Source: Mesotaenium endlicherianum
Lineage: Eukaryota; Streptophyta; Zygnematophyceae; Zygnematales; Mesotaeniaceae
Length of the DNA: 42,107 nt
Direction of reading: 5' to 3'
NCBI GenBank assembly: GCA_009602735.1
Contig: WELA01008529.1
Span: 608,931 to 651,037, forward strand
Shown: piece by piece, positions 29,381 to 39,930 of the stretch
How positions within the stretch are numbered: the stretch's first letter is position 1
Layout of the letters: each line of letters opens with the position of its first letter
Notes under the pieces: model-generated
Told to the model about the DNA's origin: nothing
Databases searched by the model: none
The model's input: only the letters and a program-made list of their open reading frames with translations
Program-made: the position numbers and the translations under genes

Positions 29381-30149
29381 TCACCCCCCCGATAGAAAAA
29401 GCGACGTCTCGGCGCGTCAAGTCAGGTCTTACACATGTGGAGCAAACTAGTCAACAGTTTCAAGTCAGATGCCACACATGTGAAGAGGACTAGTCAAAGG
29501 CGCCAAGTCAGGTGCTACACATGTAAGGTAGACTAGGCAAGGTCGTAGGTGGTGTGACCTTATTGGCTAGCCTACTCCTTAATGATAAAGAAAATTGTAC
29601 AAGTTGGCCCAGAATCTGCCACGAACTCAAAAATTCATAGCGGCCACAGAACTGCTCCAAATCTGAAAATTCGAGTGCCAGACGGACCGCGTCGGAGAAC
29701 TCTACCGGGTCACCAAATTTGAGAGCATTCTCATTTCTGGAGTGTCGTTGAGAGCTGAGAGAGTAGGCACTCCTCCAAATCTGTGCAGAAACTTCTGAAA
29801 ATCATAAGTCCTTCTATACTTCTCCAAATTCTGCAAACTAAGTCTCAAACTGGGCGCTGTAAGATGTTCTACCAGAGTCTTGAGTTTCAGAGCATTCCAA
29901 GTTCAGGGGAGGGCACAATGTCAGAAGGCATATTCTGCCCTAACAATGCCAGCAGCCTGACCCCCTTCTACTTAGAGCATCATATCTCTCTCACCAGTGC
30001 TCCAAATTGAGCAAACTTGGACTCTAAATGACCGGCTACTCATGGACTACAGCCAGGTAAATTTTCAGAATTTATTATGCAGAGACCTATTACCAGTAGC
30101 AGTTTTAGTTTTCTGTCCAGAAACTGCGAGAAGAGAAGAGTGTCTAATG
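29381..30149 (-). other. long 3' noncoding region with polypurine tract
   Basis: 769 bp between the pol stop and the 3' LTR. On the minus strand CTATCGGGGGGGTGA abuts the LTR and is the polypurine tract. Further in are three 43-bp repeats (29418-29545). Beyond them are two or three diverged, longer repeats with words such as CTCCAAAT..TG and TTTGAGAGCATTC/TTTCAGAGCATTC. No ORF with a domain. Confidence 0.6.
29418..29545. repeat. three imperfect 43-bp tandem repeats
   Basis: Units start at 29418, 29461 and 29504, each beginning CAAGTCAG and containing ACACATGT and GACTAG or a close variant. Confidence 0.85.
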
Positions 30150-33100
30150 TCAATTTTTCCTCTTTCTTGTTCTTGCAGGCTGCCTCCAAGGGGTCTTCTG
30201 CTGCTTCTTGATGGTGGCAGGCTGCCTCCCTGAAGTCTTCGGGCTTCTAGTAGAGAGACTTGGGGCTGGTCCAAGATGGGGGTTGGCGGCATGGAAGCGC
30301 TTCAACTTTCTCTGAACTTTGTCAAGGTAGTGCGCCGCCACCCAACTATTCTCCGAATCTGGATATCCTTTCCACTTGATCAAGTATTGCTGCTGTCTCC
30401 TGAAATTTCTCATAGCCACTATGTCTTCCACTTCGTACTCCAAATGATCATCCACTATTGTTGGGGCTGGTGGGGTTGTCACACGTCCTGGGAACTTGTT
30501 GTCGGGTTGCACATATGGCTTGAAGAGGGAAGCGTGGAATACGGGGTCGATGTGCATAGTCTGGGGAAGTTCTAGCTTGAAAGCAACGGGGTTGACTTGC
30601 TGGATAATCTTGAAGGGTCCCAAATACTTGGGAGAGAACTTGCTGCCGGCAGGCCTGTTGTTCAGGGAAATGTTCTTGGATGATAGTAACACGTTGTCAC
30701 CCACTCTGTACGTAATTTCTCTTCTGGATCTGTTCGCCACTCTTGCTTGAGCATCTTGCGCGTGTTGTAGAGCTTTCTTCGCTGCTGTAAGGGCTGCTTC
30801 TAATGTCTCCATAAAATCTGTGGCTGCAGGTACTTCATCATGGCCAGCCGTGAAGCTCAGTGGCGTGGTCGGATGGAAGCCATAGTTGAGGAAGAATGGG
30901 GACTCTTGGGTAGAGGCCTGCGTAGTGTTGTTGTAGGCAAACTCGAGGGGGGTCAAGTACATGTCCCAGTCTTGCTCGAGGGTAGACACGTAGGCCTTTA
31001 GAGAGGTCTTTAGGGTACGATTCATACGCTCGGTTTGCCCATCTGATTGTGGGTGGTAGGCAGTAGACATATCCAGCGATGTACCCAAGTTCTTGAAGAG
31101 ATTTTTCCAGAAATGGCTTGTGAATCTTGGATCTCTATCTGACACAATTCTTGATGGTAGTCCATGGAGTCGGAAGATGTTGTCAAAGATGAGTCTTGCA
31201 AGTTGTGGTGCTGTAGCCTTAGTCGTCGTGGGAATAAAATGAGCCATCTTGGTAAGTCTGTCCACCGCCGTGAGTATTGCATTATGGCCTCGAGGTGTCA
31301 CGGGCAAGTCCACGATAAGGTCCATTGAGATGTCCGTCCATTGTCTTTCGGGGATTGGTAGTGGTTGGAGGAGTCCTCCCGCCTTTTGCGATGATGGCTT
31401 GATTCTTTGGCATGTGTCACAGCTCCTGCAGTACTCCTTGACTTGCTTAGACATGCCTGGCCAACAATAAGTCCTAGCTAGAACGCCCGTGGTCCTTAGG
31501 ATTCCAAAGTGTCCTCCAAGAGGGTTGTCGTGTGCTTCTCGTAGAAGCAAGAGCCGGAGGTCTAAGTCATTAGGAACACATCTCTGGCCCGTATCTTGCC
31601 TCACCCAATAATTGCCTTCTTGCTTCTTGCATGGGTCCAAGGCTGCTTCTCCGTTCTTGTAGTAAGGGTCTCTTTCATAGGCGGCTGAAAATCGAGCTTC
31701 CAGATCTGTCTTCAGGGATACCATCACTGCATTTAATTGCAGTCTTGAGAGGGGGTCAGCCGGGTTTGTCTTGCCGGGCTGGTACTGAATCGTGATGTTG
31801 TATTGTTGCAAGTATCCGCTCCATCTTGCTTGTCTCCTTGAGAGATACGGCTGCGTTTGGAGGTGCTTTAACGCCTCGTGGTCCGTGGTGACCAGTACTT
31901 TGCGTCCTTCAACGTAGCAGCGCCAAACCTTCAAGGCATGTACAATCGCCAATGCCTCTCGCTCCGTGGTTGTATAATTTTGCTCGGCTGGATTTAGCTT
32001 CCTTGACTCGTAGGCGATGGGCTGCAGTCCCTTGCCTTGGTCTTGAAGCAGGATTGCTCCTATTGCATAGGAAGATGCATCGGTGATGACGTGGAAGGGC
32101 CAATCTGGGTTTGGACTTGGGAGTGTGAGCACCGGGGATGTGGTCAATCTTCGCTTTAACTCTTGAAATGCCTCTTCCTCTTTCTCGGTCCATGTATATA
32201 GCCTGTCCTTCTTGAGTAGATCTGTCAGGGGGGCTGCTATGTGCGAGAAGCCTTGGATGAATTTTCTGTACCAATTGGCAAATCCCAAGAATGACTGGAG
32301 TTCTTTCTTGGTCGTGGGGGTTGGCCATTCCTCCACCACCGTGGTCTTCTTGGGGTCCATCTTGATGCCATCAGCAGTCACGTGGAGACCTAGGAACTCC
32401 ACTTCTTGTTTGGCAAACTCGCACTTTGACTCCTTCGCAAATAGCTTGTTTTGCTTCAATACTTCAAGGACTTCTTTCAAGTGTCTCGCATGCTCTTCAA
32501 GGGTCTTGCTGTAGATAAGGATGTCATCGATGAATACCACCACAAATCTGTCCAACATGGGCTGAAATATGGTGTTCATCATAGTCATGAAAGTTGCTGG
32601 CGCGTTGGTGAGTCCAAATGGCAGGACCATGAACTCAAAATGTCCATATCTTGTCCTGAATGCCGTCTTCTCTATGTCCGGTTCTGCGATGCGAATCTGG
32701 TGGTAGCCGCTCCGTAAGTCAATCTTCGTGAAGTACTTGGCTCCAACCAGCCGGTCCATGAGCTCATCCATGCGCGGCAGCGGGTATCGATTCTTGATGG
32801 TGATCTTGTTGAGGGCGCGATAGTCCACACACATCCTCAAGGTACCATCTTTCTTCTTGACAAATAGCACCGGGGCTCCAAATGGCGACTTGCTAGGTCG
32901 AATGAAGCCATGCTCCAGTAGCTCCTTGATTTGCTTCTTGACTTCGTCTAGCTCCGTGTATGACATTTTGAACGTAGGCCGAGAGATGGGCTTGCTTCCG
33001 GGCTCCAACTCTATCTTGTGGTCTACGAATCTTTTGGGGGGTAGGCCCTTGGGCAATTCCGGGGAGAACACTTCTTTGTAGTCCTCTAAGACTTCTTGTA

Positions 33101-33815
33101 TCTCCTTGGGAACGGGGCTGCCTTCTTGACTCTCGATGTCTTTCTTGATGTCTTTTGGCGTGATCAAGGCCAAAAGAAGCTCGTGTCCCTTCCTCACAAG
33201 TCTCTTGAGTTGGAGGGCGGACAATAGTATCTCGTGTGCCGGCTTCTGGATGTCTTGGGTCTGGATATTCTGGATTGCGCGCAAAATACAGATTCTTGAA
33301 GTGATGTCATTCTTGATCTTGATAGTACCGGTCCTCCAATCAACTTGGGGGTTGTGCTTGGTCAACCAAGGCGTCCCTAGGATGACGTCGTACTTGCCCA
33401 ATTGCATGGGGGAGAACACTACTCTATCCTTGAAGGACTTGATAGAGAGTGCCAAGGGGTACGTCTTCTTGGAAGGGGTAGTATAGGAGAATCCATCGGG
33501 CATCATAATCTCCTCGTCGTGGTCAAGAGTTCGCATAGTAATACCGTGCTTGGTGGCAAAATCTGCAGCAATGAAGTTGCCTTGAGCTCCGCTATCCACC
33601 AAGATGTGGACCTTCTCTCCTCCAAGGTAACCTCTCAAACTCATTGGGGCTGGAACGTCGTCTTCAACGGGGGTCTCCACCTCACTTGGCGTGTTGCCTT
33701 CTCGTGAAGTGGGTCTTGGGGTGGTAGGCTCCTGGCCTACCGGCGCTGTCCGTTTTTTGACAACTTTTTGGGGCATGAAAGTGCACGATGGCCCTTTTCC
33801 TTGCAATAAAAGCAT
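30150..33815 (-). CDS. pol polyprotein of family-B chromovirus, intact
   Basis: It encodes all enzymes for reverse transcription and integration. The frame is open for 1221 codons, but translation is expected by -1 frameshifting from gag rather than from its first Met. Counting from that Met: retropepsin VDSGAQGNF (Asp74); reverse transcriptase from about 270, with [26 protein letters not shown] and the catalytic [10 protein letters not shown] (about 427-436); RNase H with [25 protein letters not shown] and TTDHEAL (about 545-665); integrase zinc module [15 protein letters not shown]; integrase triad [21 protein letters not shown] and [16 protein letters not shown] region ([18 protein letters not shown]); chromodomain [27 protein letters not shown] basic tail ([12 protein letters not shown]) ends it. 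No stop or shift was found. Confidence 0.97.
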   Translation of the reverse strand: MLLLQGKGPSCTFMPQKVVKKRTAPVGQEPTTPRPTSREGNTPSEVETPVEDDVPAPMSLRGYLGGEKVHILVDSGAQGNFIAADFATKHGITMRTLDHDEEIMMPDGFSYTTPSKKTYPLALSIKSFKDRVVFSPMQLGKYDVILGTPWLTKHNPQVDWRTGTIKIKNDITSRICILRAIQNIQTQDIQKPAHEILLSALQLKRLVRKGHELLLALITPKDIKKDIESQEGSPVPKEIQEVLEDYKEVFSPELPKGLPPKRFVDHKIELEPGSKPISRPTFKMSYTELDEVKKQIKELLEHGFIRPSKSPFGAPVLFVKKKDGTLRMCVDYRALNKITIKNRYPLPRMDELMDRLVGAKYFTKIDLRSGYHQIRIAEPDIEKTAFRTRYGHFEFMVLPFGLTNAPATFMTMMNTIFQPMLDRFVVVFIDDILIYSKTLEEHARHLKEVLEVLKQNKLFAKESKCEFAKQEVEFLGLHVTADGIKMDPKKTTVVEEWPTPTTKKELQSFLGFANWYRKFIQGFSHIAAPLTDLLKKDRLYTWTEKEEEAFQELKRRLTTSPVLTLPSPNPDWPFHVITDASSYAIGAILLQDQGKGLQPIAYESRKLNPAEQNYTTTEREALAIVHALKVWRCYVEGRKVLVTTDHEALKHLQTQPYLSRRQARWSGYLQQYNITIQYQPGKTNPADPLSRLQLNAVMVSLKTDLEARFSAAYERDPYYKNGEAALDPCKKQEGNYWVRQDTGQRCVPNDLDLRLLLLREAHDNPLGGHFGILRTTGVLARTYCWPGMSKQVKEYCRSCDTCQRIKPSSQKAGGLLQPLPIPERQWTDISMDLIVDLPVTPRGHNAILTAVDRLTKMAHFIPTTTKATAPQLARLIFDNIFRLHGLPSRIVSDRDPRFTSHFWKNLFKNLGTSLDMSTAYHPQSDGQTERMNRTLKTSLKAYVSTLEQDWDMYLTPLEFAYNNTTQASTQESPFFLNYGFHPTTPLSFTAGHDEVPAATDFMETLEAALTAAKKALQHAQDAQARVANRSRREITYRVGDNVLLSSKNISLNNRPAGSKFSPKYLGPFKIIQQVNPVAFKLELPQTMHIDPVFHASLFKPYVQPDNKFPGRVTTPPAPTIVDDHLEYEVEDIVAMRNFRRQQQYLIKWKGYPDSENSWVAAHYLDKVQRKLKRFHAANPHLGPAPSLSTRSPKTSGRQPATIKKQQKTPWRQPARTRKRKN

Positions 33816-35017
33816 AGTCCAGCCGTCATGAGAGCTTCTTTTTCAGCCGGGGAGAGTCTTGCTTTCACTCCTTGCTGGTTTCTTGCATCATAAGTGTCAT
33901 TGGAGGGTCTTCCACTCTTCCGGGCAGCCGCGGGGTCCCTTTTAATAACTCCGATTTCCATGGGTGTGGGTCCAGATTCGGATGTGGAAGGGGCTGCGTA
34001 CACCCGCGTCGTCGGTACCCGTGAAGATGAAGGCACGGAGTGCTTGAAATCCAAGGTATCCACCTTTTGGGCCACTTCAATGATCTTTGAGAAGTCCGTC
34101 AAGTCGCGTAACTCCACTTCCTTTGCCACCTTGGGTTTGAGGCCAAAGATGTAGCGGTCAATCTTCTCCTCGAGAGACATGTTGGGGATCTCAAGAGTGA
34201 GGGCGTGAAATCTGGATGTATACTCTTGAACGGACGTCGTTTGCTTGAGATGGTGGAGCTTTCCTCGGGCAATCTTCTCCGCATTGATGGGCATGAATTG
34301 CTTCTTGAGGGCCTCACGAAAATCTGCCCATCTTGCATATGATGGTGGGGGCTCTTGGCCGAGCATGGGGTGCGCCATAGCTTGATATATAGCCGCTTGA
34401 TAGTTACGCCACCATGATGTTGCTGCTCCTCTAAGTAAGGTAACGGCAAAGGGAACGTAGTCCTCCTCGGGTACTTCAAGGAATGCGAGGTACGTCTCCA
34501 CTTGGTAGAGCCATAAATTCAGGTTGGCACCTTTCCCGGGGTTGAAAGTGTCGGGTTTGCCGGGCTTGATGAGTTTCCTTGCTCTCGTTGGCTCTTGTGG
34601 AGGCGCTTGAGCCGGGGCTGGATTTTGAGCATTGCTCGCAATAGGGGCAACCATGGCAGCCATAGCTTCTCTTGACGCTTGCACGGTTGCTTCATAGGTG
34701 GCCAAGCCCACTTGGTTGTGGACGGTCATTAGGAAGGCTGCCCACTCATTTGCGGGAACTCCTTGTGGTGGGGTCAACTTTGCTATAGCGGCTGCCACGG
34801 GATTTGACGGTGCTCCTCCTTGTGGTGCTTCTTGTTGTTGGAGATTTCCTTGAGTAGGCTCTCCCATCGACGCTGGAGGAGGGTGTGCTCCTCCTTGTGG
34901 TGCTTCTTGTTGTTGCAGATTTTCTTGAGTGGGCTCTCCCATCGGCGCTGGAGGAGGGTGTCTTGGAGAGGAAGGGCTTCCTTCGAAAGCTTGCTGTTGG
35001 TCTTGAGGATCGGCCAT
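33737..35017 (-). CDS. gag of family-B chromovirus, intact
   Basis: 426 codons from the ATG at 35017 ([18 protein letters not shown]), 25 bases inside the primer-binding site. It packages the element RNA. The N-terminus is Pro/Gln-rich with a tandem 25-residue duplication ([19 protein letters not shown] and a near copy) that the decayed copy lacks. The retrotransposon gag core follows ([44 protein letters not shown]), then a basic linker and one CCHC knuckle ([14 protein letters not shown]). It ends NGQRR-TAG, overlapping pol by 79 bases in the -1 frame. Confidence 0.96.
   Translation of the reverse strand: MADPQDQQQAFEGSPSSPRHPPPAPMGEPTQENLQQQEAPQGGAHPPPASMGEPTQGNLQQQEAPQGGAPSNPVAAAIAKLTPPQGVPANEWAAFLMTVHNQVGLATYEATVQASREAMAAMVAPIASNAQNPAPAQAPPQEPTRARKLIKPGKPDTFNPGKGANLNLWLYQVETYLAFLEVPEEDYVPFAVTLLRGAATSWWRNYQAAIYQAMAHPMLGQEPPPSYARWADFREALKKQFMPINAEKIARGKLHHLKQTTSVQEYTSRFHALTLEIPNMSLEEKIDRYIFGLKPKVAKEVELRDLTDFSKIIEVAQKVDTLDFKHSVPSSSRVPTTRVYAAPSTSESGPTPMEIGVIKRDPAAARKSGRPSNDTYDARNQQGVKARLSPAEKEALMTAGLCFYCKEKGHRALSCPKKLSKNGQRR
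33752..33758 (-). promoter_or_regulatory. -1 ribosomal frameshift site A AAA AAC
   Basis: In the gag frame the codons are TCA AAA AAC GGA, giving the canonical slippery heptamer A AAA AAC, 12 bases before the gag TAG. Slippage enters pol at KKRTAPVGQ. Ten bases downstream a perfect 7-bp hairpin GGTAGGC/GCCTACC with a CAGGA loop could stimulate it. Confidence 0.82.
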
Positions 35018-35041
35018 CTTCTTGTGCTACCAAAGTGCCTA

Positions 35042-35053
35042 GCTCCGATACCA
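35042..35053 (-). other. primer-binding site of the intact family-B element
   Basis: TGGTATCGGAGC on the minus strand, one base inside the 5' LTR. Confidence 0.92.
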
Positions 35054-35054
35054 C

Positions 35055-35557
35055 TGTAGTGAAACAGATAGATAAAGTACTTAGTAAAACAGAATACTTT
35101 ATCTATTCAAGACAAGGATCTTTGAACACAAGTGGTAGCTTCTTGAAAGAGAGATGGCTTCTTGAAAGTTAATATATTTCTGGATTTTGGCAAGTACAAG
35201 AGTGATTCTGGAATGTCTTTCTATGTTCTAGCTCTTGTTTATATACTTGCTACATAAGTAATTTCTAGGAAGGTGTATGTTGATGTGTTGGCACCCAACA
35301 CATCCCAAAACTTGCCACCTCTTTCTAGAATAATGTACACATGTCCTTTTGACCTAAAAATGGCACATCTGACTTTTGCCACATGGAGTTCTTCTAGGTC
35401 TTTCCTCTAACTTCGAAAATGCCTTGGAAGGTTCAAAGGACATGAACCAAGTTACTAGAGTACCTATTCACACTTGACTCCACACAATACTACTCCAAAT
35501 ATATTTGAAAACATTAAAATATATGCGAACTAATATATAATAACTCAAATCACTACA
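35055..35557 (-). repeat. 5' LTR of the intact family-B element (copy B3)
   Basis: 503 bp ending in the CACAC target duplication. Two substitutions relative to 28878-29380 were seen (CATCTG for CATTTG, and ATGCGAAC for ATGCAAAC). Confidence 0.95.
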
Positions 35558-36489
35558 CACACGCTAAAAAAGCGTCGACGCGCTTGGGAAATGTATGACG
35601 CTGTCTGACATGAGCATGACCCTGCCAAAACTCAGTTTTCATGTTTCTGAGAGAGGAAAAATCGAGCCCGAAGCCTCCAAATTACCCAGAACATCCGCAG
35701 GACTCAGAAAATTGATATTTTCATACAATTCTCAGTTGTCCTCCTCCGCCCCCCTCCATATACACATAATTGTATTGTTTCCTTTGGCCAAAGTCGTGGA
35801 CGTATGATGAAGATTGACTATTTTAGGAATCTCATCCTGATTTTGTTTTCTTTGGGAAGGTGTTTCCTACTCGTCACTTCTTGAAAATGTATTTCATACA
35901 TCCAACCACCACGCCAATATGGAACTTCGCCTTCCAAATAGTCTACCTCAAAAACTAACGTGCTTGTCCAATAAAATATGCTTTTGGTCATCTGTTGCCC
36001 GGTGCGTGGTCGAGGCGCGATGTCGTCTGTTTTGGTTGCATTGTATGTTGCTATTACCAACAGTATTTATTGAATAGACCCACAAACTTTTCTCAAACTT
36101 AGATGAGAGCATCACAGCTACGCCCTCCCCAGCACAAAAGTGTTCATCTTGACTCCGATCACATTCTCGACTGCTAGACGCGTGAGAAGGCCCGTGGAGA
36201 AGGGTTCTCTGTCTGGGACTGTGAATAGCATTGAAGTTGTCATTAGAAAATGTACATCAATTCAGTACAGTCATGAAGACGGATTGGCGATAAGTATTTC
36301 GTCGTACAGACGGATTGGCATAATATCGCTACAGATCAGGTGAAATTGTATGGACGAAACACGTGGCAACACGTGTAGACAAAAAACTTTTTCAATTGAC
36401 CTTTAGGGAAATGTTTTCCTGCTCGAAAACTTACAGCTTCTGTGAGCTGCCGGCCCGCTCCATATAGCTACGTCAGAATGAAATGGCTC
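35558..36489. other. stretch without a recognised gene
   Basis: An 80-codon minus-strand frame (35818-36060, with VDYLEGEVPYWRGGWMYEIH) looks somewhat protein-like but has no domain I recognise. It could be a further exon or relic of the BTB-like fragment to its right. No other signal. Confidence 0.4.
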
Positions 36490-36995
36490 CTAAATATATT
36501 CCCACGGGAGTAAAGTTCCGACGTCGTAAATTCTTGTATCGGCTCCAGGGAAATTGGATCTCATGAGCATCTCCCGAATTATGTTGACTTTCGGGAGATT
36601 TATTTCCTGACGCAAAATCGACCGGAGGAAATTTACAGTAAAGTACCTTGGCGTACACATCAAAATTGACTTGTCAAGCTCTCCTACTATACCCCGTCGC
36701 GTCTTTTGTCGCCAAATTTGAAACACTTGCCTGGGTGTGACCTATCCCCCGCTAAGGAAGTGAGCTGTTTCCATGAGAATGTTCGTGAACTTGTAGTTCT
36801 TAGCAATATGAGCTCGACGGGTAATAATGGAGATTGCCTCGTTTCCTGAAACGTATGATGCTGCTTGTGTGAGATGCTCAGAACAAACTTTGACGCAAGC
36901 TTCCACACCATACTTTTCTGCCATGAGCAGCAGCTGACCAGATGTGTCAGCAGAGTTCGTAGAAAACTTAGAGAGATGACCCCTGTAGATAAAAG
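36490..36995 (-). pseudogene. BTB/POZ-like fragment
   Basis: The minus-strand frame from about 36995 reads AFIYRGHLSK, then QLLLMAEKYGVEACVKVCSE followed by HL. This matches the last helices of a BTB domain (FIYTG ... LLxxAdkYgv..L...Ce.hL). A helical region follows (AKNYKFTNILMETAHFL), then TAG at 36742-36744. The same frame then stays open to TAG 36490-36492. BTB proteins are commonly substrate adaptors for Cullin-3 ubiquitin ligases. Upstream I see no N-terminal BTB half, so this is an exon or a broken remnant. What follows the stop is not recognised. Confidence 0.5.
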
Positions 36996-37696
36996 CAGGG
37001 TTACGCCATTCGCATGTACGCTTAGTTTTGCAATTCGCTTGTTCGATACAATTCGTGTTGTTTTTTGTGCCTCGTTTGCTTAGTTCGTTTTTTTTTCATC
37101 TCAGTATTATTTTTGATTGAAAAAAAATCATGGACTTTAAGTGTCGATGTAATGTCGTACATGTCGTACATGTTCGTACTTTTTGACACGTGCCGGGCAG
37201 AAAAATTGTTTTAGATATTTTTTTTGAGTTCAAAATTCTTTCATAACTAATTTTCTAGGTTATCTTATTCGCATGCATGCCAAGTTCTCCAGTTCGCTTG
37301 TTCGTTGTCGTTTGTGCTGTTTTAGGTGCATTGTTCGCTTAGTTTGTTTTTTAACTCCATTAAAATTCTTTTTTTTTCTAAGCATATTCGCAAATTGAGA
37401 AGTAGACTTTGTATTTGTAGAGAGACAAACTTTTTTAAAATTCATACGCCACATATAATCTATAAATATTAATTTCACAATTACATTTCTTTTGCTTAGA
37501 CATGTAATATATTTATAAATCATCATATAATGTTCTTTCCTCTCATCTTCACATCAAAGTTGCTCGGTCATACACATACCCAAAGTTGCATTTTGAACTT
37601 GAAGGCAATAAAAACTAAACATTAAGTTGAGATTGCACATGTCACATCAATGCTCACATACCTACAAGCAAACGAGAAAGTGATTGCACAACATCA
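36996..37696. other. AT-rich stretch with degenerate duplication
   Basis: Two related segments at about 37007-37085 and 37268-37345 both contain ATTCGCATG..C and TTCGCTTGTTCG and are followed by T-runs. GTCGTACAT is repeated in tandem at 37154-37171. No gene recognised. Confidence 0.45.
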
Positions 37697-39359
37697 TCAT
37701 CTTCTAGCTCTTGTCCTCCTTCCATCTACAAGGCTCTCCTCTTCCTCTACCTCATCTTCATCCTCTAACTCCTCTTCCTCTTCCTCATCCTCACTCTCTT
37801 GCTCAAAGTCAATACTTTGTGCAATGTCTGTGAGTTCCTCTTCAACAACCTCTTGAGATACTTCAAGCTCCGCTTCAAGAACCCATGGTGGTTATTCTAC
37901 ACTTGCTACACCTGGACTTTTGACACTCTTCTCTTGCAACCTCAACATAGAGTGCAATTATACAAGCTTCTTTGCCCTACTTGGAAGCAACGTGTTGCGA
38001 ATCGGGCTATGAACAAACCCATATTCCGACCGATTCCGCTCACAAGCAGAAGCTGATGCAGGTTGTGACAAGATTTTTATTGCAAGAGCCTGTAAGTTTG
38101 GACAAACACTCCCATACATTTCCCACCAAAAATGTGCTGGCATACTCCTCTTATTTTCCAATCCTACACTATCACCATATGTATCCCCCTTTTTGCAATA
38201 GAGGCTCAGCTCCTTGTCAACTTGAGCTATTAGCAAAGTCCCCTTTCCAACAAGCTTCTGGCACACTAGCAAATGGTCCCTCAAGAGAGAACTATCGCTG
38301 GCCCAAGAATCATGGTCTTGAAATCCTGGATCCAAATAGTAGCTTGCACAAGAGTAGAACAAAACATTAATATCAATGACAAGTATATTCAATAATTTCC
38401 TTAGAGAGAGAGAGAATGAGAAAGAGAAGAGAGCAATAAGAGAGATGAGAGAGAGGGAACACACAAGAACATGCAAGAAAACAAAGCAGCAAATCAAGTT
38501 CAACAACATGCCTAACGAGAAGGATGAAGACAAACATGACAAATAACAACCTACCAATGGAATGCAACGGAGAGTGTAGTTGTTGCCAACGCGTGGCAAC
38601 TTCCTTGGCAGCCTTGGCTATTTGAGCATCTTTTAGACCGGGGGCATTGTTAACGTGCTCTTGAATCGCAGACATCCTGGCCCAGATCTTGCCTAGTGTT
38701 GGCTTGGGAGAGTCAACAAGACGAAGAAGTACAACTATTGGCTCACAAACATTTACCCACACTATCAATCTCTCCCACATACTGTCTTTCCGAATGATGT
38801 CTCAAATCCTCGTAGCCTCATTTACACACCCATTCTTAGCAGAACACTCAAGCCAACGACTATCAGCTACCATAGCTTGCAAGGTGTCTCTAACCTCATA
38901 CAATCTTTGCAAGCATAGGAAGTTACTGGCGAATCTGGTGGGTGCAGGCTTCAACAACTCTAACACATTATTGAGCCTCTTTGCATGCTGATGGTAAATA
39001 GCATGAGGCATGTGGTGATTAGTCACAAACTGGACTAGGCTCTTGAATCTATCTACAATCTTTTCTAACTCCTGAATTTCCTCTACGTCTTTGAGAAGCA
39101 AATCTAGGCAATGGGCCGCACAAGGAGTTCTAAAAATGTTAGGGAACTCCTCTTGTACCAACTCCCCCGCCTTAACACAATTGGAAGCTGAATCTGTGCA
39201 CACTTGCATAACATTTTCAGGACCCACTTTTTTCACAGCTTCAATAATGAACTTAGCAATGTACTCACTCGTTTTCTTCTCACCCTCAGTGTTTATGGAG
39301 TCCATGAACAAATCCACACCACGAGACACTCTAAGGACATTCAAGAGGGAATGTCCTGA

Positions 39360-39860
39360 TGTAGTGATTTAAGTTATAATATATTAATTTGCATATATTT
39401 TAATATTTTCAAATATATTTGGAGTAGTATTGTGTGGATTCAAGTGTGAATAGGTACTCTTGTAACTTGGTTCATGTCCTCTGAACCTTCTAAGGCATTT
39501 TCGAAGTTAGAGGAAGGACCTAAAAGAACTCCATGTGGCAAAAGTCAAATGTGCCATTTTTTGGTCAAGGACATGTGTACATTATTCTAGAAAGAGGTGG
39601 CAAGGTTTGGGATGTGTTGGGTGCCAACACATCATTTTACACCTTCCTAGAAATTACTTATGTAGCAAGTATATAAACAAGAGCTAGAACATAGAAAGAC
39701 ATTCCAAAATCACTCTTGTACTTGCCAAATTCCAGAAATATATTAACTTTCAAGAAGCCATCTCTCTTTCAAGAAGCTACCACTTGTGTTCAAAGATCCT
39801 TGTCTTGATTAGATAGAGTGTTCTATTTTACTAAGTACTTTATCTATCTGTTTCACTACA
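39360..39860 (+). mobile_element. solo LTR, family B (copy B4)
   Basis: 501 bp, opposite orientation to the other family-B copies, TGTAGTGATTT to TTTCACTACA. Perfect duplication CCTGA at 39355-39359 and 39861-39865. It lies inside the DUF659 part of the hAT gene. Confidence 0.95.
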
Positions 39861-39930
39861 CCTGATGTGTCTGTCCACCCATCTAATACTAGGGTACACC
39901 CAAAAATTTCTATGTGCTTTAGTTGCTTCT

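Larger units (their letters stand above)
28878..35557 (-). mobile_element. complete, apparently intact Ty3/Gypsy chromovirus, family B
   Basis: 6680 bp with 503-bp LTRs at 28878-29380 and 35055-35557, a perfect target duplication CACAC (28873-28877 and 35558-35562), initiator-Met-type primer-binding site, G-rich polypurine tract, open gag and open pol. Pol order is protease, reverse transcriptase, RNase H, integrase, chromodomain, which defines a chromovirus. The two LTRs differ at only two positions that I can see, so the insertion is recent. All catalytic motifs I checked are present, so it may still be mobile. Confidence 0.96.

Noticed and set aside
29418..29545. CRISPR-like array
   Set aside because: The repeats are tandem without unique spacers and sit inside a eukaryotic retrotransposon.
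38400..38460. GA-rich tract in the hAT gene as a coding low-complexity region
   Set aside because: It lies between a good donor after a conserved helix and an acceptor before YYLDPGFQDH, so it is intronic.
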